A stretch of DNA of 64,000 bases. It comes from Rhodococcus sp. SBT000017 (lineage in GTDB: Bacteria; Actinomycetota; Actinomycetes; Mycobacteriales; Mycobacteriaceae). The notes under the pieces are model-generated. The model saw nothing but the letters and a program-made list of their open reading frames with translations, ran no database searches and was not told the DNA's origin. The stretch lies in NCBI RefSeq assembly GCF_003688915.1, contig NZ_REFU01000001.1, forward strand, positions 3,782,001 through 3,846,000, in the 5' to 3' direction. The position numbers and the translations under genes are program-made. Below are positions 45,039 to 54,800 of this stretch, piece after piece (the first letter of the stretch is position 1; every line of letters starts with the position of its first letter).

Positions 45039-46940
45039 ATGCGCACTGAGCTTGTTCGGTTCGGTCGGACTACATCGGCCGGCACACGGGCTCGACGAGC
45101 GGCAGCAGCACTGACCGTCGCTTCCGCGCTGATGATCCCCTTCGCGGCGACGACCGTCGCCTCCGCCGCCCCCATCGCGCAGACGGCCCCTGTTGCGCTT
45201 GCCGGCCCCGCCTACACGCAGACGTCCGGTGCCACCGTCACGTCGGTGGACTGGCTCTCCGATCGTCGCGTCGCGCTGTGGATCCAGTCGCCCTCGATGG
45301 GAACGCCCATCCAGGTTCAGCTGCTGCTCGCGCGTGACTGGAACATCAACCCGCAGGCCACGTTCCCGCAGGTGTACATGCTCGACGGCCTACGCGCGAC
45401 CGATCAGGAGAACGGCTGGACGGCCGAGACCGACGCCGAGTCCTACTTCGCCGACAAGAACGTCAACGTGGTCCTCCCCATCGGCGGCCAGTCCAGCTTC
45501 TACTCCGACTGGGTCGATCAGGACAACGGCAAGAACTACCAGTGGGAGACGTTCCTGACCAAGGAGCTCCCACCGATCCTCGAGCGGGACTGGCGTAGCA
45601 CCGACACCCGCGGAGTCGTCGGGTTGTCGATGGGCGGCACGTCCGCGATGTTCCTGGCCGCGCGCAACCCCGGTTTCTTCAAGTTCGCCGGCTCGCTCTC
45701 GGGCATCCTGAGCACCACCTCGCTCGGCATGCCGCAGGCAATCCAGTACGCGATGACCGACGCCGGCGGCTACAGCTCCAGCGCTATGTGGGGGCCGCCC
45801 TCGAATTCTCTGTGGGCACAGCACGATCCGTACATGTTGGCCGACAAGCTCGAAGGCGTCAGCCTCTACATCTCCAGCGGCAACGGCTCGGCCGGACCGT
45901 ACGATCAGCCGTCGCCCATTCCCGGCGTGAGCACCAACTACGCCGGCATGGGTCTCGAGATCCTCTCGCGACTGACCTCGCAGACGTTCGCCACCAAGCT
46001 CAATCAGCTCGGCATTCCCGCTCAGGTCAACTACCGGCCGTCGGGCACGCACTCGTGGCCGTACTGGCAGTTCGAGCTGCATCAGCTGTGGCCGCAGCTC
46101 GCCACCGCACTCGGTGTCGAGGTCGACAAGCCCGCGTGCAGCGTCGCCGGACTGATCGGCAACGCGAGCGGTGCCAATTCGTGGCTCGGCCCGTGCTTGA
46201 CCGCCGAGTACAACGTGGCCGGTGGTCGCGCTCAGGACTTCACCTTCGGCCGGGTCTTCTTCACCCCCGATACCGGTGCGCAGGTCGTCGCCGGTGCCAT
46301 CGGTGGCATCTACCAGGGCAACGGGGGCCCAGAGGGCGCTCTCGGGTTCCCGACGACCGGCGAGATCGGTACTCCCGACGGCCGTGGACGGTTCAACGCC
46401 TTCCAGAACGGCATGGTCTACTTCACGCCGCAGACCGGCGCGCACGCGGTCAAGGGTGCTGTGCTCGACGAGTGGGCTGCCCAGGGTTACGAGGGCGGAC
46501 CGCTGGGCTACCCGGTGCTCGACGAGGTCGAAACGCCGAACAAGCCCGGATCGGTACAGGGCTTCGAGATCGGTGCCATTTACACCTCTCCCGATGCAGG
46601 TGTGCACTCGGTGCAGGGCATGATTCTGGGCAAGTACGGCGAATTGGGTTGGGAGAGTGGAGCTCTCGGGTTCCCCAAGTCCAACGAGCTCGGCCCGATC
46701 AGGGACGGCGGACGCTTCAACCAGTTCGAGACGGGCAACATCTACTGGAGTCCGCTCAGCGGAGCCTGGTCAACACCGTACGGTCCGATCTTCGACGCAT
46801 GGGGATCGGTCGGCTACGAGGGCGGCCGGTTGGGCTACCCCACCAGTGATCAGTTCGACATCGACGGTGGTGGCAAGCAGCAGAACTTCCAGTTCGGCAT
46901 CATCACGCTGAAGGACGGCGTTGCCACGATCGCGCCGTAG
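45039..46940 (+). CDS. Antigen 85-type mycolyltransferase with four LGFP repeats
   Basis: A 633-residue secreted protein. Signal peptide to about residue 44. Ag85 domain up to about 370 with nucleophile Ser197 in GLSMGGTSAM, and VYMLDGLR, QSSFYSDW and HSWPYWQFEL. From about 395 to the end there are four LGFP repeats: GALGFPTTGE, GPLGYPVLDE, GALGFPKSNE and GRLGYPTSDQ, which probably anchor it to the cell wall. This layout equals the corynebacterial PS1/Cop1-type protein. ATG 45039 is used because the frame upstream is non-conserved. Confidence 0.95.
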   Translation: MRTELVRFGRTTSAGTRARRAAAALTVASALMIPFAATTVASAAPIAQTAPVALAGPAYTQTSGATVTSVDWLSDRRVALWIQSPSMGTPIQVQLLLARDWNINPQATFPQVYMLDGLRATDQENGWTAETDAESYFADKNVNVVLPIGGQSSFYSDWVDQDNGKNYQWETFLTKELPPILERDWRSTDTRGVVGLSMGGTSAMFLAARNPGFFKFAGSLSGILSTTSLGMPQAIQYAMTDAGGYSSSAMWGPPSNSLWAQHDPYMLADKLEGVSLYISSGNGSAGPYDQPSPIPGVSTNYAGMGLEILSRLTSQTFATKLNQLGIPAQVNYRPSGTHSWPYWQFELHQLWPQLATALGVEVDKPACSVAGLIGNASGANSWLGPCLTAEYNVAGGRAQDFTFGRVFFTPDTGAQVVAGAIGGIYQGNGGPEGALGFPTTGEIGTPDGRGRFNAFQNGMVYFTPQTGAHAVKGAVLDEWAAQGYEGGPLGYPVLDEVETPNKPGSVQGFEIGAIYTSPDAGVHSVQGMILGKYGELGWESGALGFPKSNELGPIRDGGRFNQFETGNIYWSPLSGAWSTPYGPIFDAWGSVGYEGGRLGYPTSDQFDIDGGGKQQNFQFGIITLKDGVATIAP

Positions 46941-47023
46941 AACCTGCGGATAGCAGCTCAGAGTTCTCACAGAGCGCGGCGGTAGTCTCGCCTGCGAACC
47001 CGACGACCGAAGGATTTCGATCG

Positions 47024-47572
47024 ATGATGCGTAATTCCCTCACCAGGACTCTGTCGCTCGGTGTGTTCGCCGTGGCGGCGAGTTCGATGCTGGTGGCCTG
47101 CGGGAGTGACGACTCGACGGCGACCGGAGCGCCGACGAGCACCACCTCGGCCGCCGAGTCGACGACCGAGGCGAGTTCGACGACGTCGGCTGCCGAGTCC
47201 ACCACCACCGCTGCGCCGACCACGAGCCCGGGTGAGGCGGCCACCGCGCCGCCGGAGCAGCCTCAGCCCGTCCCGGACGATTTCCCGGGGCCGACGGAAA
47301 GTCAGATCGATGACCGCGGTCAGAGTTTCCTGGACGAGTTGAGGAATCAGGGCATCACCCCGGCGGGCAACGGCGACATCGCGGTGTCGACGGCCAATTA
47401 CATCTGTGCCGCGCAGGCGCAGGGCGTCACGGCGGAGGAGATCTCGACCTTCGTCACGGCGAACGTCGGCGTCGAGGCCAGCGCCTCCGGAACCCAGATG
47501 AGCGAGACGCAGGCTCAGCAAACAGCCCAGACCTACATCGCCGCCGCGCAGGCGACGTACTGCAGGCCGTAG
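47024..47572 (+). CDS. DUF732-containing lipoprotein
   Basis: A 182-residue lipoprotein with lipobox LVACG (Cys26), a Thr/Ser/Ala-rich linker (about 27-75) and a C-terminal DUF732-like domain (SFLDELRNQGITPAGNGDIAVSTANYICAAQAQGV). DUF732 is an actinobacterial secreted-domain family of unknown function, with a conserved Cys pair here (ICAAQ and TYCRP). It lies between the third mycolyltransferase gene and the cutinase gene, an arrangement not found in M. tuberculosis to my knowledge. Confidence 0.85.
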   Translation: MMRNSLTRTLSLGVFAVAASSMLVACGSDDSTATGAPTSTTSAAESTTEASSTTSAAESTTTAAPTTSPGEAATAPPEQPQPVPDDFPGPTESQIDDRGQSFLDELRNQGITPAGNGDIAVSTANYICAAQAQGVTAEEISTFVTANVGVEASASGTQMSETQAQQTAQTYIAAAQATYCRP

Positions 47573-47584
47573 AGATCCACGGAG

Positions 47585-48538
47585 ATGGCCAAGCGTAAGC
47601 GCAGGATTCTCCCGGTGATCGCCGTTGCGGCGATCATCGGTCTGATCATCGTCGCCCTCTGGTACCTGCTTGCCGGACGGCTGCCGAAGGATCCGGGAAT
47701 TCCGGTGCCTCCGGGCCCCGAGGAGCCGACGTCGCAGCCGGCCGATTGCCCCGACGTCCAGGTCATCGCCATCCCCGGTACCTGGGAGTCGTCTGCCACC
47801 GACGATCCGTACAACCCGACGGCCAATCCGGTGTCGTTGATGCTCAACGTCACTCGCCCGTTGCAGGAGCAGTTCCCCGGCTCACGAGCCGACGTCTACA
47901 CCGTGCCGTACGTGGCTCAGTTCTCGAATCCCATCGCGCTGCCGCCGGACGGCCAGGAGTCCTACAACAACAGTCGTACCGAAGGCAAAGCCGTCGCCGT
48001 GCAGAAGATGACGGACGTCAGTGCACGCTGCCCGTTGACCAATTTCGTCCTCGCCGGTTTCTCGCAGGGCGCGGTGATCTCCGGTGACATCGCGGCGGAG
48101 ATCGGAGCGGGCAACGGTCCCATCTCCGCCGATCGCGTTCTCGGCGTCACCCTCATCGCCGACGGTCGACGCGACGGCGTCTCCGGTACCGATGTTCCGG
48201 CCCCGCTCGACGGTGTCGGTGCCGAGGTCGCTCTCGGCGGACTCGACCTGCCCGGCATCACGATGACGGGGCGTCGAGAAGGTGGCTTCGGTGCCCTCGA
48301 CGACCGGACCAATCAGATCTGCGCTCCCGGCGACCTGATCTGCTCGTCACCGTCGGATGGATTGTCGCTCCGCAATATTCCGCAGAGCATCCAGATTCTG
48401 ATCGGTGCTGCAGGCAACCCGGTCCATGCGTCGTACAACAGTTTCGTCGTCGACGGATCCGGTACGACGGCCACCCAGTGGACTGCTGCGTGGGCCGCCG
48501 GGCTGATCGAGAATGCCCCGACGCCCGCTCATTCGTGA
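47585..48538 (+). CDS. Cutinase-family envelope lipase (Rv3802c-like)
   Basis: A 317-residue membrane-anchored serine hydrolase. N-terminal helix LPVIAVAAIIGLIIVALWYLL, then a Pro-rich spacer and the alpha/beta cutinase domain: VQVIAIPGTWESS, nucleophile Ser160 in GFSQGAVISGD, then CAPGDLICSSP and the late His in HASYN. Rv3802c is an essential phospholipase/thioesterase coupled to mycolate synthesis. Here it is 12 bp downstream of the DUF732 gene. Confidence 0.93.
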   Translation: MAKRKRRILPVIAVAAIIGLIIVALWYLLAGRLPKDPGIPVPPGPEEPTSQPADCPDVQVIAIPGTWESSATDDPYNPTANPVSLMLNVTRPLQEQFPGSRADVYTVPYVAQFSNPIALPPDGQESYNNSRTEGKAVAVQKMTDVSARCPLTNFVLAGFSQGAVISGDIAAEIGAGNGPISADRVLGVTLIADGRRDGVSGTDVPAPLDGVGAEVALGGLDLPGITMTGRREGGFGALDDRTNQICAPGDLICSSPSDGLSLRNIPQSIQILIGAAGNPVHASYNSFVVDGSGTTATQWTAAWAAGLIENAPTPAHS

Positions 48539-48745
48539 GCGACCACGCTTTATAACGGAAACGTCACAACGGGACGTGGGGCGATCTATTGCCGGGCACA
48601 AACCTGAGTCGTGAAGCCCCCAGCCGGTGTGATCGACTCGGGCCAGCGGCTAGAGTGGCGCCTTGGACCTGCGCAGATCGGCCCCGGCCGGGCTGCTCTC
48701 GCCACCCGAAACAAGACCGCTGCACACTTGCGAGGAGAGCAATAG

Positions 48746-49744
48746 ATGAGTTCCGCCGAGGCCGCGACCGCAGGGCCGCGCAAATTCCGATTCGCTGCAG
48801 GCGGAGAGGGAAACGCCGAGGAGGGCGGGGCTCGGAAGTTCATCAAGCTGGCGCAACAAGCCGAGGAACTGGGCTACGACAGCTTCATGATCCCCGACCA
48901 CCTGGGCAACCAGGTCGGGCCCATCGCAGCACTCGGCGCGCTCGCCGTCGCCACCGACAAGATTCGGCTCGGCACTGCGGTCCTGGCCAACGGCTTCCGG
49001 CATCCCGCGGTGCTGGCCAAGGATGCGGCCACCATCGATGTGCTCTCGGGTGGACGGCTCGAACTCGGTCTCGGTGCCGGTTGGATGCGTGAGGAGTACG
49101 ACAAGGCGGGAATCACGTACGACCGCCCTGGCGTGCGCATCGAGAAGCTGGAAGAGACCCTCGAAATTCTCGACGTGCTGTTGCGCGGTCAGGAATGCAA
49201 CTTTCAGGGCAAGCACTACACGATCGCCGGACTCAAGGGCAGTCCCCGGCCACGCCAGGGGCCGCGTCCTCCCATCTGCATCGGCGGTGGCGGTCCGAAG
49301 ATGCTCGCCCTGGCGGCCAAGCACGCCGACATCATCTCCGTGGTACCGAGCACCTCGAAGGAGGGCAAGCTCCTGCTCTCGGGCATGACCATCGAGAAGA
49401 CCCTCGAGCGAGTCGAGCTCATTCGCGCAGCCGCGGGCGATCGGTTCGACGACATCGAACTGAACTGGGCCATCACCACGATCGTCGTCACCGACGACCG
49501 TGAGCAGATGGCGGAGATGGCACTGGCGGCACTCGACAACGGCTACCCGCCGAACGTGGACGTCGACGTCAAGCTTACCGTCGAGGACATCCTGTCGTCT
49601 CCGTACCTCGCATTCGGGACATACGAGGAAATTGCCGATCAGATCCGTAACGTTCGCGCGCGGACGACGATGTCCTATGTCGGGGTTTTCCCCACTCAAA
49701 TGGAAGCATTCGCGCCGGTTGTCGACTTGCTGAAAGGCGAGTGA
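48746..49744 (+). CDS. LLM-class F420-dependent oxidoreductase inserted in the mycolate locus
   Basis: A 332-residue luciferase-like F420-family protein: KFRFAAGGEGNAEEG start, DSFMIPDHLGNQVGPIAALGALA, GGRLELGLGAGWMREEYDKAGI and PPICIGGGGPKMLALAAKHADI. This resembles the TIGR03621 subgroup. ATG 48746 has a GAGGAGAG ribosome-binding site. It lies between the cutinase and fadD32, where M. tuberculosis has no gene. A mycolate-modifying redox role is conceivable but unproven. The 207 bp before it is non-coding. Confidence 0.9.
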   Translation: MSSAEAATAGPRKFRFAAGGEGNAEEGGARKFIKLAQQAEELGYDSFMIPDHLGNQVGPIAALGALAVATDKIRLGTAVLANGFRHPAVLAKDAATIDVLSGGRLELGLGAGWMREEYDKAGITYDRPGVRIEKLEETLEILDVLLRGQECNFQGKHYTIAGLKGSPRPRQGPRPPICIGGGGPKMLALAAKHADIISVVPSTSKEGKLLLSGMTIEKTLERVELIRAAAGDRFDDIELNWAITTIVVTDDREQMAEMALAALDNGYPPNVDVDVKLTVEDILSSPYLAFGTYEEIADQIRNVRARTTMSYVGVFPTQMEAFAPVVDLLKGE

Positions 49745-49753
49745 CGTAGGCGC

Positions 49754-49802
49754 GTGTCGGTACCATGTAGCTGGCCTTTCAAACCAGGTGCCAAACCGAC
49801 AC
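49754..49802 (+). terminator. Hairpin after the LLM oxidoreductase gene
   Basis: GTGTCGGT at 49754-49761 and ACCGACAC at 49795-49802 pair perfectly, with an inner CTGG/CCAG stem. No T-tract follows. It separates the LLM gene from the fadD32-pks13-accD4 operon, whose promoter should lie in 49803-49900. Confidence 0.5.
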
Positions 49803-49925
49803 CGCAAGAGCTACCAGTAAGTAACATAAAACGCTGTTCGGTGTCCGTGTGCACGTAGCCGGTCGTGCGGGCCCAGGTCACGCAGGCTGTGTGGCAGCGA
49901 ATTCGTGTCGGAGGAGATTGAAGTA

Positions 49926-51824
49926 ATGAGCCACACGTTCGATGACTTCATCGATGAGAACGGCCACATCACCATCGACGAAGGGCAGACGCTCGTCCGC
50001 CACGTCGAGGTGAACGTGGAAGAGAATTCCGACACGCTCGCGTACCGGTTCGTCGACTACTCCCGGGAACGTGACGGCGAAGCTCACGAGCTGACCTGGG
50101 CCGAGTTCGGTACTCGCCTCAAAGCTGTCGCGGCTCGCCTGCAGCAGGTCACCCAACCCGGTGATCGAGTGGCCATTCTGGCGCCGCAGGGCCTCGAGTA
50201 CGTCATCGCATTCTTCGGAGCGATCTACGCGGGCACCATCGCGGTACCGCTGTTCGATCCCGACGAGCCCGGCCACACCGACCGCCTGCATGCGGTCCTC
50301 GGTGACTGCAAGCCGAGCGCCATCCTCACCGCGAGCAACTCGGCAGCAGGCGTGCGCGCGTTCTTCCGCGCGCTGCCCGCCGCGGAGCGTCCCCGGATCA
50401 TCGCCGTCGACGCCGTCCCGGACAGCGTCGGCGAGACGTGGGTAGAGCCCAAGGCCGGGCTCGACGACATCGCGTACCTGCAGTACACCTCGGGCTCGAC
50501 GCGGACCCCGGCTGGCGTCGAGATCACCCACCGTGCAGTCGGCGTCAACGCGTTGCAGATGGTCGACAGCATGGAGATCAACCACGACTCCCGCGGCGTC
50601 ACCTGGTTGCCGATGTTCCACGACATGGGCCTGCTCACCGTCATCCTTCCGGCGCTCGGCGGCAAGTACATCACCATCATGAGCCCGCGCGCGTTCGTGC
50701 AGCGGCCATGGCGCTGGATCAAGGAACTCGCCGCGGTCTCCGACGGCGCAGGCACCTTCGCAGCAGCACCCAACTTCGCGTTCGAGCACGCCGCCCAGCG
50801 TGGTCTGCCGAAGAACGGCGAGAGCCTGGACCTGTCCAACGTCATCGGTCTGATCAACGGCAGTGAGCCCGTCACCACGTCGTCGATGAAGAAGTTCAAC
50901 GATGCGTTCGGCCCCTACGGCTTGCCGAAGTCCGCGATCAAGCCGTCCTACGGCATGGCGGAGGCGACCCTGTTCGTATCGACCAGCAAGCACGCCGACG
51001 AGGCCAAGGTCGTCTACGTCGACCGCGTCGAGCTCAACGCGGGCAACTTCGTCGTCGTCGCCCCGGACGCCCCCGGTGCCATCCCGCAGGTGTCCACCGG
51101 AACCGTCGCCCGCAGCCAGTGGGCCGCCATCGTCGATTCCGAGACCGCCACCGAGGTTGCCGACGAGCATGTCGGCGAGATCTGGTTGCACGGCGAGAAC
51201 ATCGGCAAGGGCTACTGGGGCCGCGACACCGAGACCTCGGAGACCTTCCACAACAAGCTCGTCCACCGCAACCCCGAGGGCTCGCACGCAGATGGCGCTC
51301 CCGAGGGCGGCAACTGGATGCGTACCGGCGACTTCGGCGTCTACCACGACGGCGAGCTCTACATCACCGGCCGCGTCAAGGACCTCGTCATCGTCGACGG
51401 CCGCAATCACTACCCGCAGGACCTCGAGTTCTCGGCTCAGGAAGCCAGCAAGGCATTGCGTCCCGGCTTCGTCGCAGCCTTTGCCGTCCCGCTCAACCAG
51501 CTCCCGGACATCGTGTTCGAGTTCAGTGGCGCTGCCCTGACCAAGGACTCCGACGACAGCTCCGAGCAGCTCGTCATCGTCGCCGAGCGCGCACCCGGCT
51601 CCGGCAAGGCAGACCCGGCTCCGATCGCCGACGAGGTGCGTACCGCAGTGTCCGCTCGGCACGGCGTCACCGTTCGCGACGTCCTGCTCGTCCCGGCCGG
51701 TTCCATTCCGCGTACGTCGAGCGGAAAGATCGCTCGACGCGCATGCAAGGCCGCGTACATCGAGGGCACTCTGCGCGGTGGTTACCAGCAGACGGCCTTC
51801 CCGGACGCAGAACTGCCCGACTGA
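49926..51824 (+). CDS. fadD32: Fatty-acyl-AMP ligase FadD32
   Basis: A 632-residue FAAL that activates the C-alkyl meromycolic acid as acyl-AMP and loads it on Pks13. Adenylation motifs: [53 protein letters not shown] and [13 protein letters not shown] with the catalytic Lys. ATG 49926 has a GGAGGAG Shine-Dalgarno. First gene of the fadD32-pks13-accD4 operon. Corresponds to Rv3801c. Confidence 0.96.
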   Translation: MSHTFDDFIDENGHITIDEGQTLVRHVEVNVEENSDTLAYRFVDYSRERDGEAHELTWAEFGTRLKAVAARLQQVTQPGDRVAILAPQGLEYVIAFFGAIYAGTIAVPLFDPDEPGHTDRLHAVLGDCKPSAILTASNSAAGVRAFFRALPAAERPRIIAVDAVPDSVGETWVEPKAGLDDIAYLQYTSGSTRTPAGVEITHRAVGVNALQMVDSMEINHDSRGVTWLPMFHDMGLLTVILPALGGKYITIMSPRAFVQRPWRWIKELAAVSDGAGTFAAAPNFAFEHAAQRGLPKNGESLDLSNVIGLINGSEPVTTSSMKKFNDAFGPYGLPKSAIKPSYGMAEATLFVSTSKHADEAKVVYVDRVELNAGNFVVVAPDAPGAIPQVSTGTVARSQWAAIVDSETATEVADEHVGEIWLHGENIGKGYWGRDTETSETFHNKLVHRNPEGSHADGAPEGGNWMRTGDFGVYHDGELYITGRVKDLVIVDGRNHYPQDLEFSAQEASKALRPGFVAAFAVPLNQLPDIVFEFSGAALTKDSDDSSEQLVIVAERAPGSGKADPAPIADEVRTAVSARHGVTVRDVLLVPAGSIPRTSSGKIARRACKAAYIEGTLRGGYQQTAFPDAELPD

Positions 51825-51868
51825 CGATCGCGCACCCTCCGTTTTCCTCCGACACAACTTGGTGAGTA

Positions 51869-54800
51869 ATGGCTGAACTAGAGACCGACAAAATCGAGCG
51901 CGTGGACGGCGGAGACCTCACGGTTGCGCAGCTGCGGGACTGGCTGCGCAACTGGGTTGCGGACGCGACCGGGCAACCGGCGTCGGCCATCTCCGACGAC
52001 CGCCCGATGGAGGAATTCGGTCTGTCCTCTCGCGATGCCGTTGCCCTGAGCGGCGAGATCGAGGAGCTGGTGGGGGTCACCCTGACCGCCACCGTCGTCT
52101 ATCAGCACCCCACCATCGCCTCGCTGGCCAAGATCATCATCGAGGGCGAGCCGGACGAGCCGGTCGGCACCGTCGACGACGCGTTCTACACCAGCGGCGG
52201 GCATTCGGGCGACGCGCACGACGTCGCGATCGTCGGCCTGTCCTCCCGCTTCCCCGGCACCGGACAGACTCCGGAAGAGATGTGGTCGCTGCTGATCGAG
52301 GGCCGCGACGGCATCACCGATCTGCCCGACGGCCGCTGGCAGGAATTCACCTCCGATCCCGTCATCGCTGCCGCGGTGGCCGCAACGGTGACCAAGGGCG
52401 GTTACCTCGACGACGTCAAGACCTTCGACGCCGAGTTCTTCGCGATGTCGCCCAACGAGGTCGTCAACGTCGATCCGCAGCAGCGGCTCGCGCTCGAACT
52501 GACCTGGGAAGCGTTGGAGCACGCGCACATTCCGGCCAGCTCGATCAAGGGCAGCCAGGTCGGCGTCTTCATCGGCAGCTCCTCCAACGACTACCAGCTC
52601 ATCGCCGTCAGCGACCCGGCCGTGCACCCGTATGCCCTCACCGGCACGTCCACCGCCATCGTCGCCAACCGAGTGTCGTACTTCTACGACTTCCGTGGGC
52701 CGTCGATCGCCGTCGACACCGCGTGCTCGTCGTCGCTGGTCGCCGTGCACCAGGCGGTGCGCAGTCTGCGTACCGGCGAATCCGATCTCGCCGTTGCCGG
52801 TGGCGTCAACATGCTGCTCGCGCCGCCCATCACCGTCGGATTCGGCCAGACGGGTGTGCTCGCGCCCGACGGCCGAATCAAGGCTTTCTCCTCCGACGCC
52901 AACGGCATGATCCGTTCCGAGGGCGGCGGCCTCGTCGTGCTCAAGCGACTCGAGGACGCCGAACGCGACGGTGATCAGGTGCTCGCCGTCATCGCCGGAT
53001 CCGCGATCAACCAGGACGGCCGCTCCAACGGACTGCTCGCGCCGAACCCGGACGCCCAGGCCGATGCGCTGCGATTCGCCTACCGGGACGCCGGTATCAA
53101 CCCGTCGGGCGTGGACTACATCGAAGCGCACGGCACCGGAACCATTCTGGGCGACCCGATCGAGGCCGACGCTCTCGGTCGGGTGGTCGGTCGTGGCCGT
53201 GACGCAGACAAGCCCGCCCTGCTGGGATCGGCGAAGACCAACTTCGGACACCTCGAATCTGCCGCAGGCGCAGCAGGTTTGATCAAGGTCGTCCTCGCGA
53301 TGCAGCAGAACAAGCTCCCCGCCTCGCTGAACTACGTGGGCCCCAACCCGTACATCGACTTCGACAAGGCGCACCTGAAAGTCATCCCGGAGGCCACCGA
53401 CTGGCCGCGGTACACCGGCAAGGCCGTCGCAGGCGTCTCCGGCTTCGGATTCGGTGGCACCAACGCGCACGTCGTCGTGCGCGAGTACGTCCCGGGTGAG
53501 ACCGACGGCGCATTCGACCCCTCGGCAGTGGACCCGGAAGCCGTTCTGATCGAGGGCGTTACCGACGTTTCCGGTGCCGAGTTGCCGATCGTGGCCGAGC
53601 CTGAGCCTGCTGTTTCGGAGGTCGAGACCGCATCGTCTGACGCTGAAACCGGTTCGAAGACAGTGATTCTCGCTGTGTCCGCGGCTCTTCCGTCGCGTCG
53701 CAAGCGGGCCGCCGGAGAGCTGGCCGACTGGCTCGAAACCGAAGAGGGCAGCACGACGCCTCTCGTCGACGTCGGCCGCACGTTGGCCCGCCGCAACCAC
53801 GGGCGTTCGCGTGCAGTGGTTCTCGCGTCCACGACGGCCGAGGCGATTGCCGGGCTTCGCGCCATCGCGGCGGGCAAGCCGGGACCCGGTGTGTTCTCCG
53901 CGGATTCGCCCGCGTCCAACGGCGCAGTGTGGGTGTTCTCGGGCTTCGGTTCGCAGCATCGCAAGATGGCGTCGCGGCTCTACCGCACCAACGCGGAGTT
54001 CGCCGCAGAGGTCGACAAGGTGGACGAGTTGCTCGTCGACGAGGCCGGCTACTCCATTCGCGAGATCATCCTCGACGACTCGCAGACCTACGAGTTCGAG
54101 AACTCCCAGGTGGGTATCTTCGTCATCCAGATCGCCTTGGCGGCAACGCTTCGCGCGCACGGTGCCGAGCCGTCGGCCGTCATCGGACACTCGATGGGCG
54201 AGGTCGCGGCCGCATACGTCGCCGGGGGCCTGAACCTCGAAGACGCAGTGCGCATCATCTACGCCCGCTCGCGACTGCTGGCCGAGGGCCAGGAGGGACT
54301 CGGAGCCGCATCGCAGGGTGCCATGGCTCTCGTCGAGTACACCCCGGACGAGGTCAAGACCCTCACCGATCAGTTCCCCAACGTCGAACCCTGCGTCTAC
54401 GCAGCACCGACTCACACCACCGTCGGAGGGCCACGCGCCGAGGTCGAGGCTCTCGTCGATATGGCCGAAGCCGCAGGCAAGATGGCCCGCCTCCTCGATG
54501 TCAAGGGAGCCGGACACACCGCGGCCGTCGACGTGCTGCTCGGTGAGCTGGCCGCCGAACTTGCCGGAATCGAACCCGGCAAACTCACTGCCGGGGTCTA
54601 CTCGTCGGTCGATCGTGAGGCGCACTATCGCGTCGGGCATGCGGCGATCCACGGCGTCGACTACTGGACCAAGGGAATGCGTCATCCGGTCTGGTTCACC
54701 CAGGCTGTCAATGTCGCTGTGGGAGATGGACATACGACGTTCATCGAGCTCGCACCCAACCCCGTGGCATTGATGTCGGTCGCTGCGACGGCGTGGGCCG

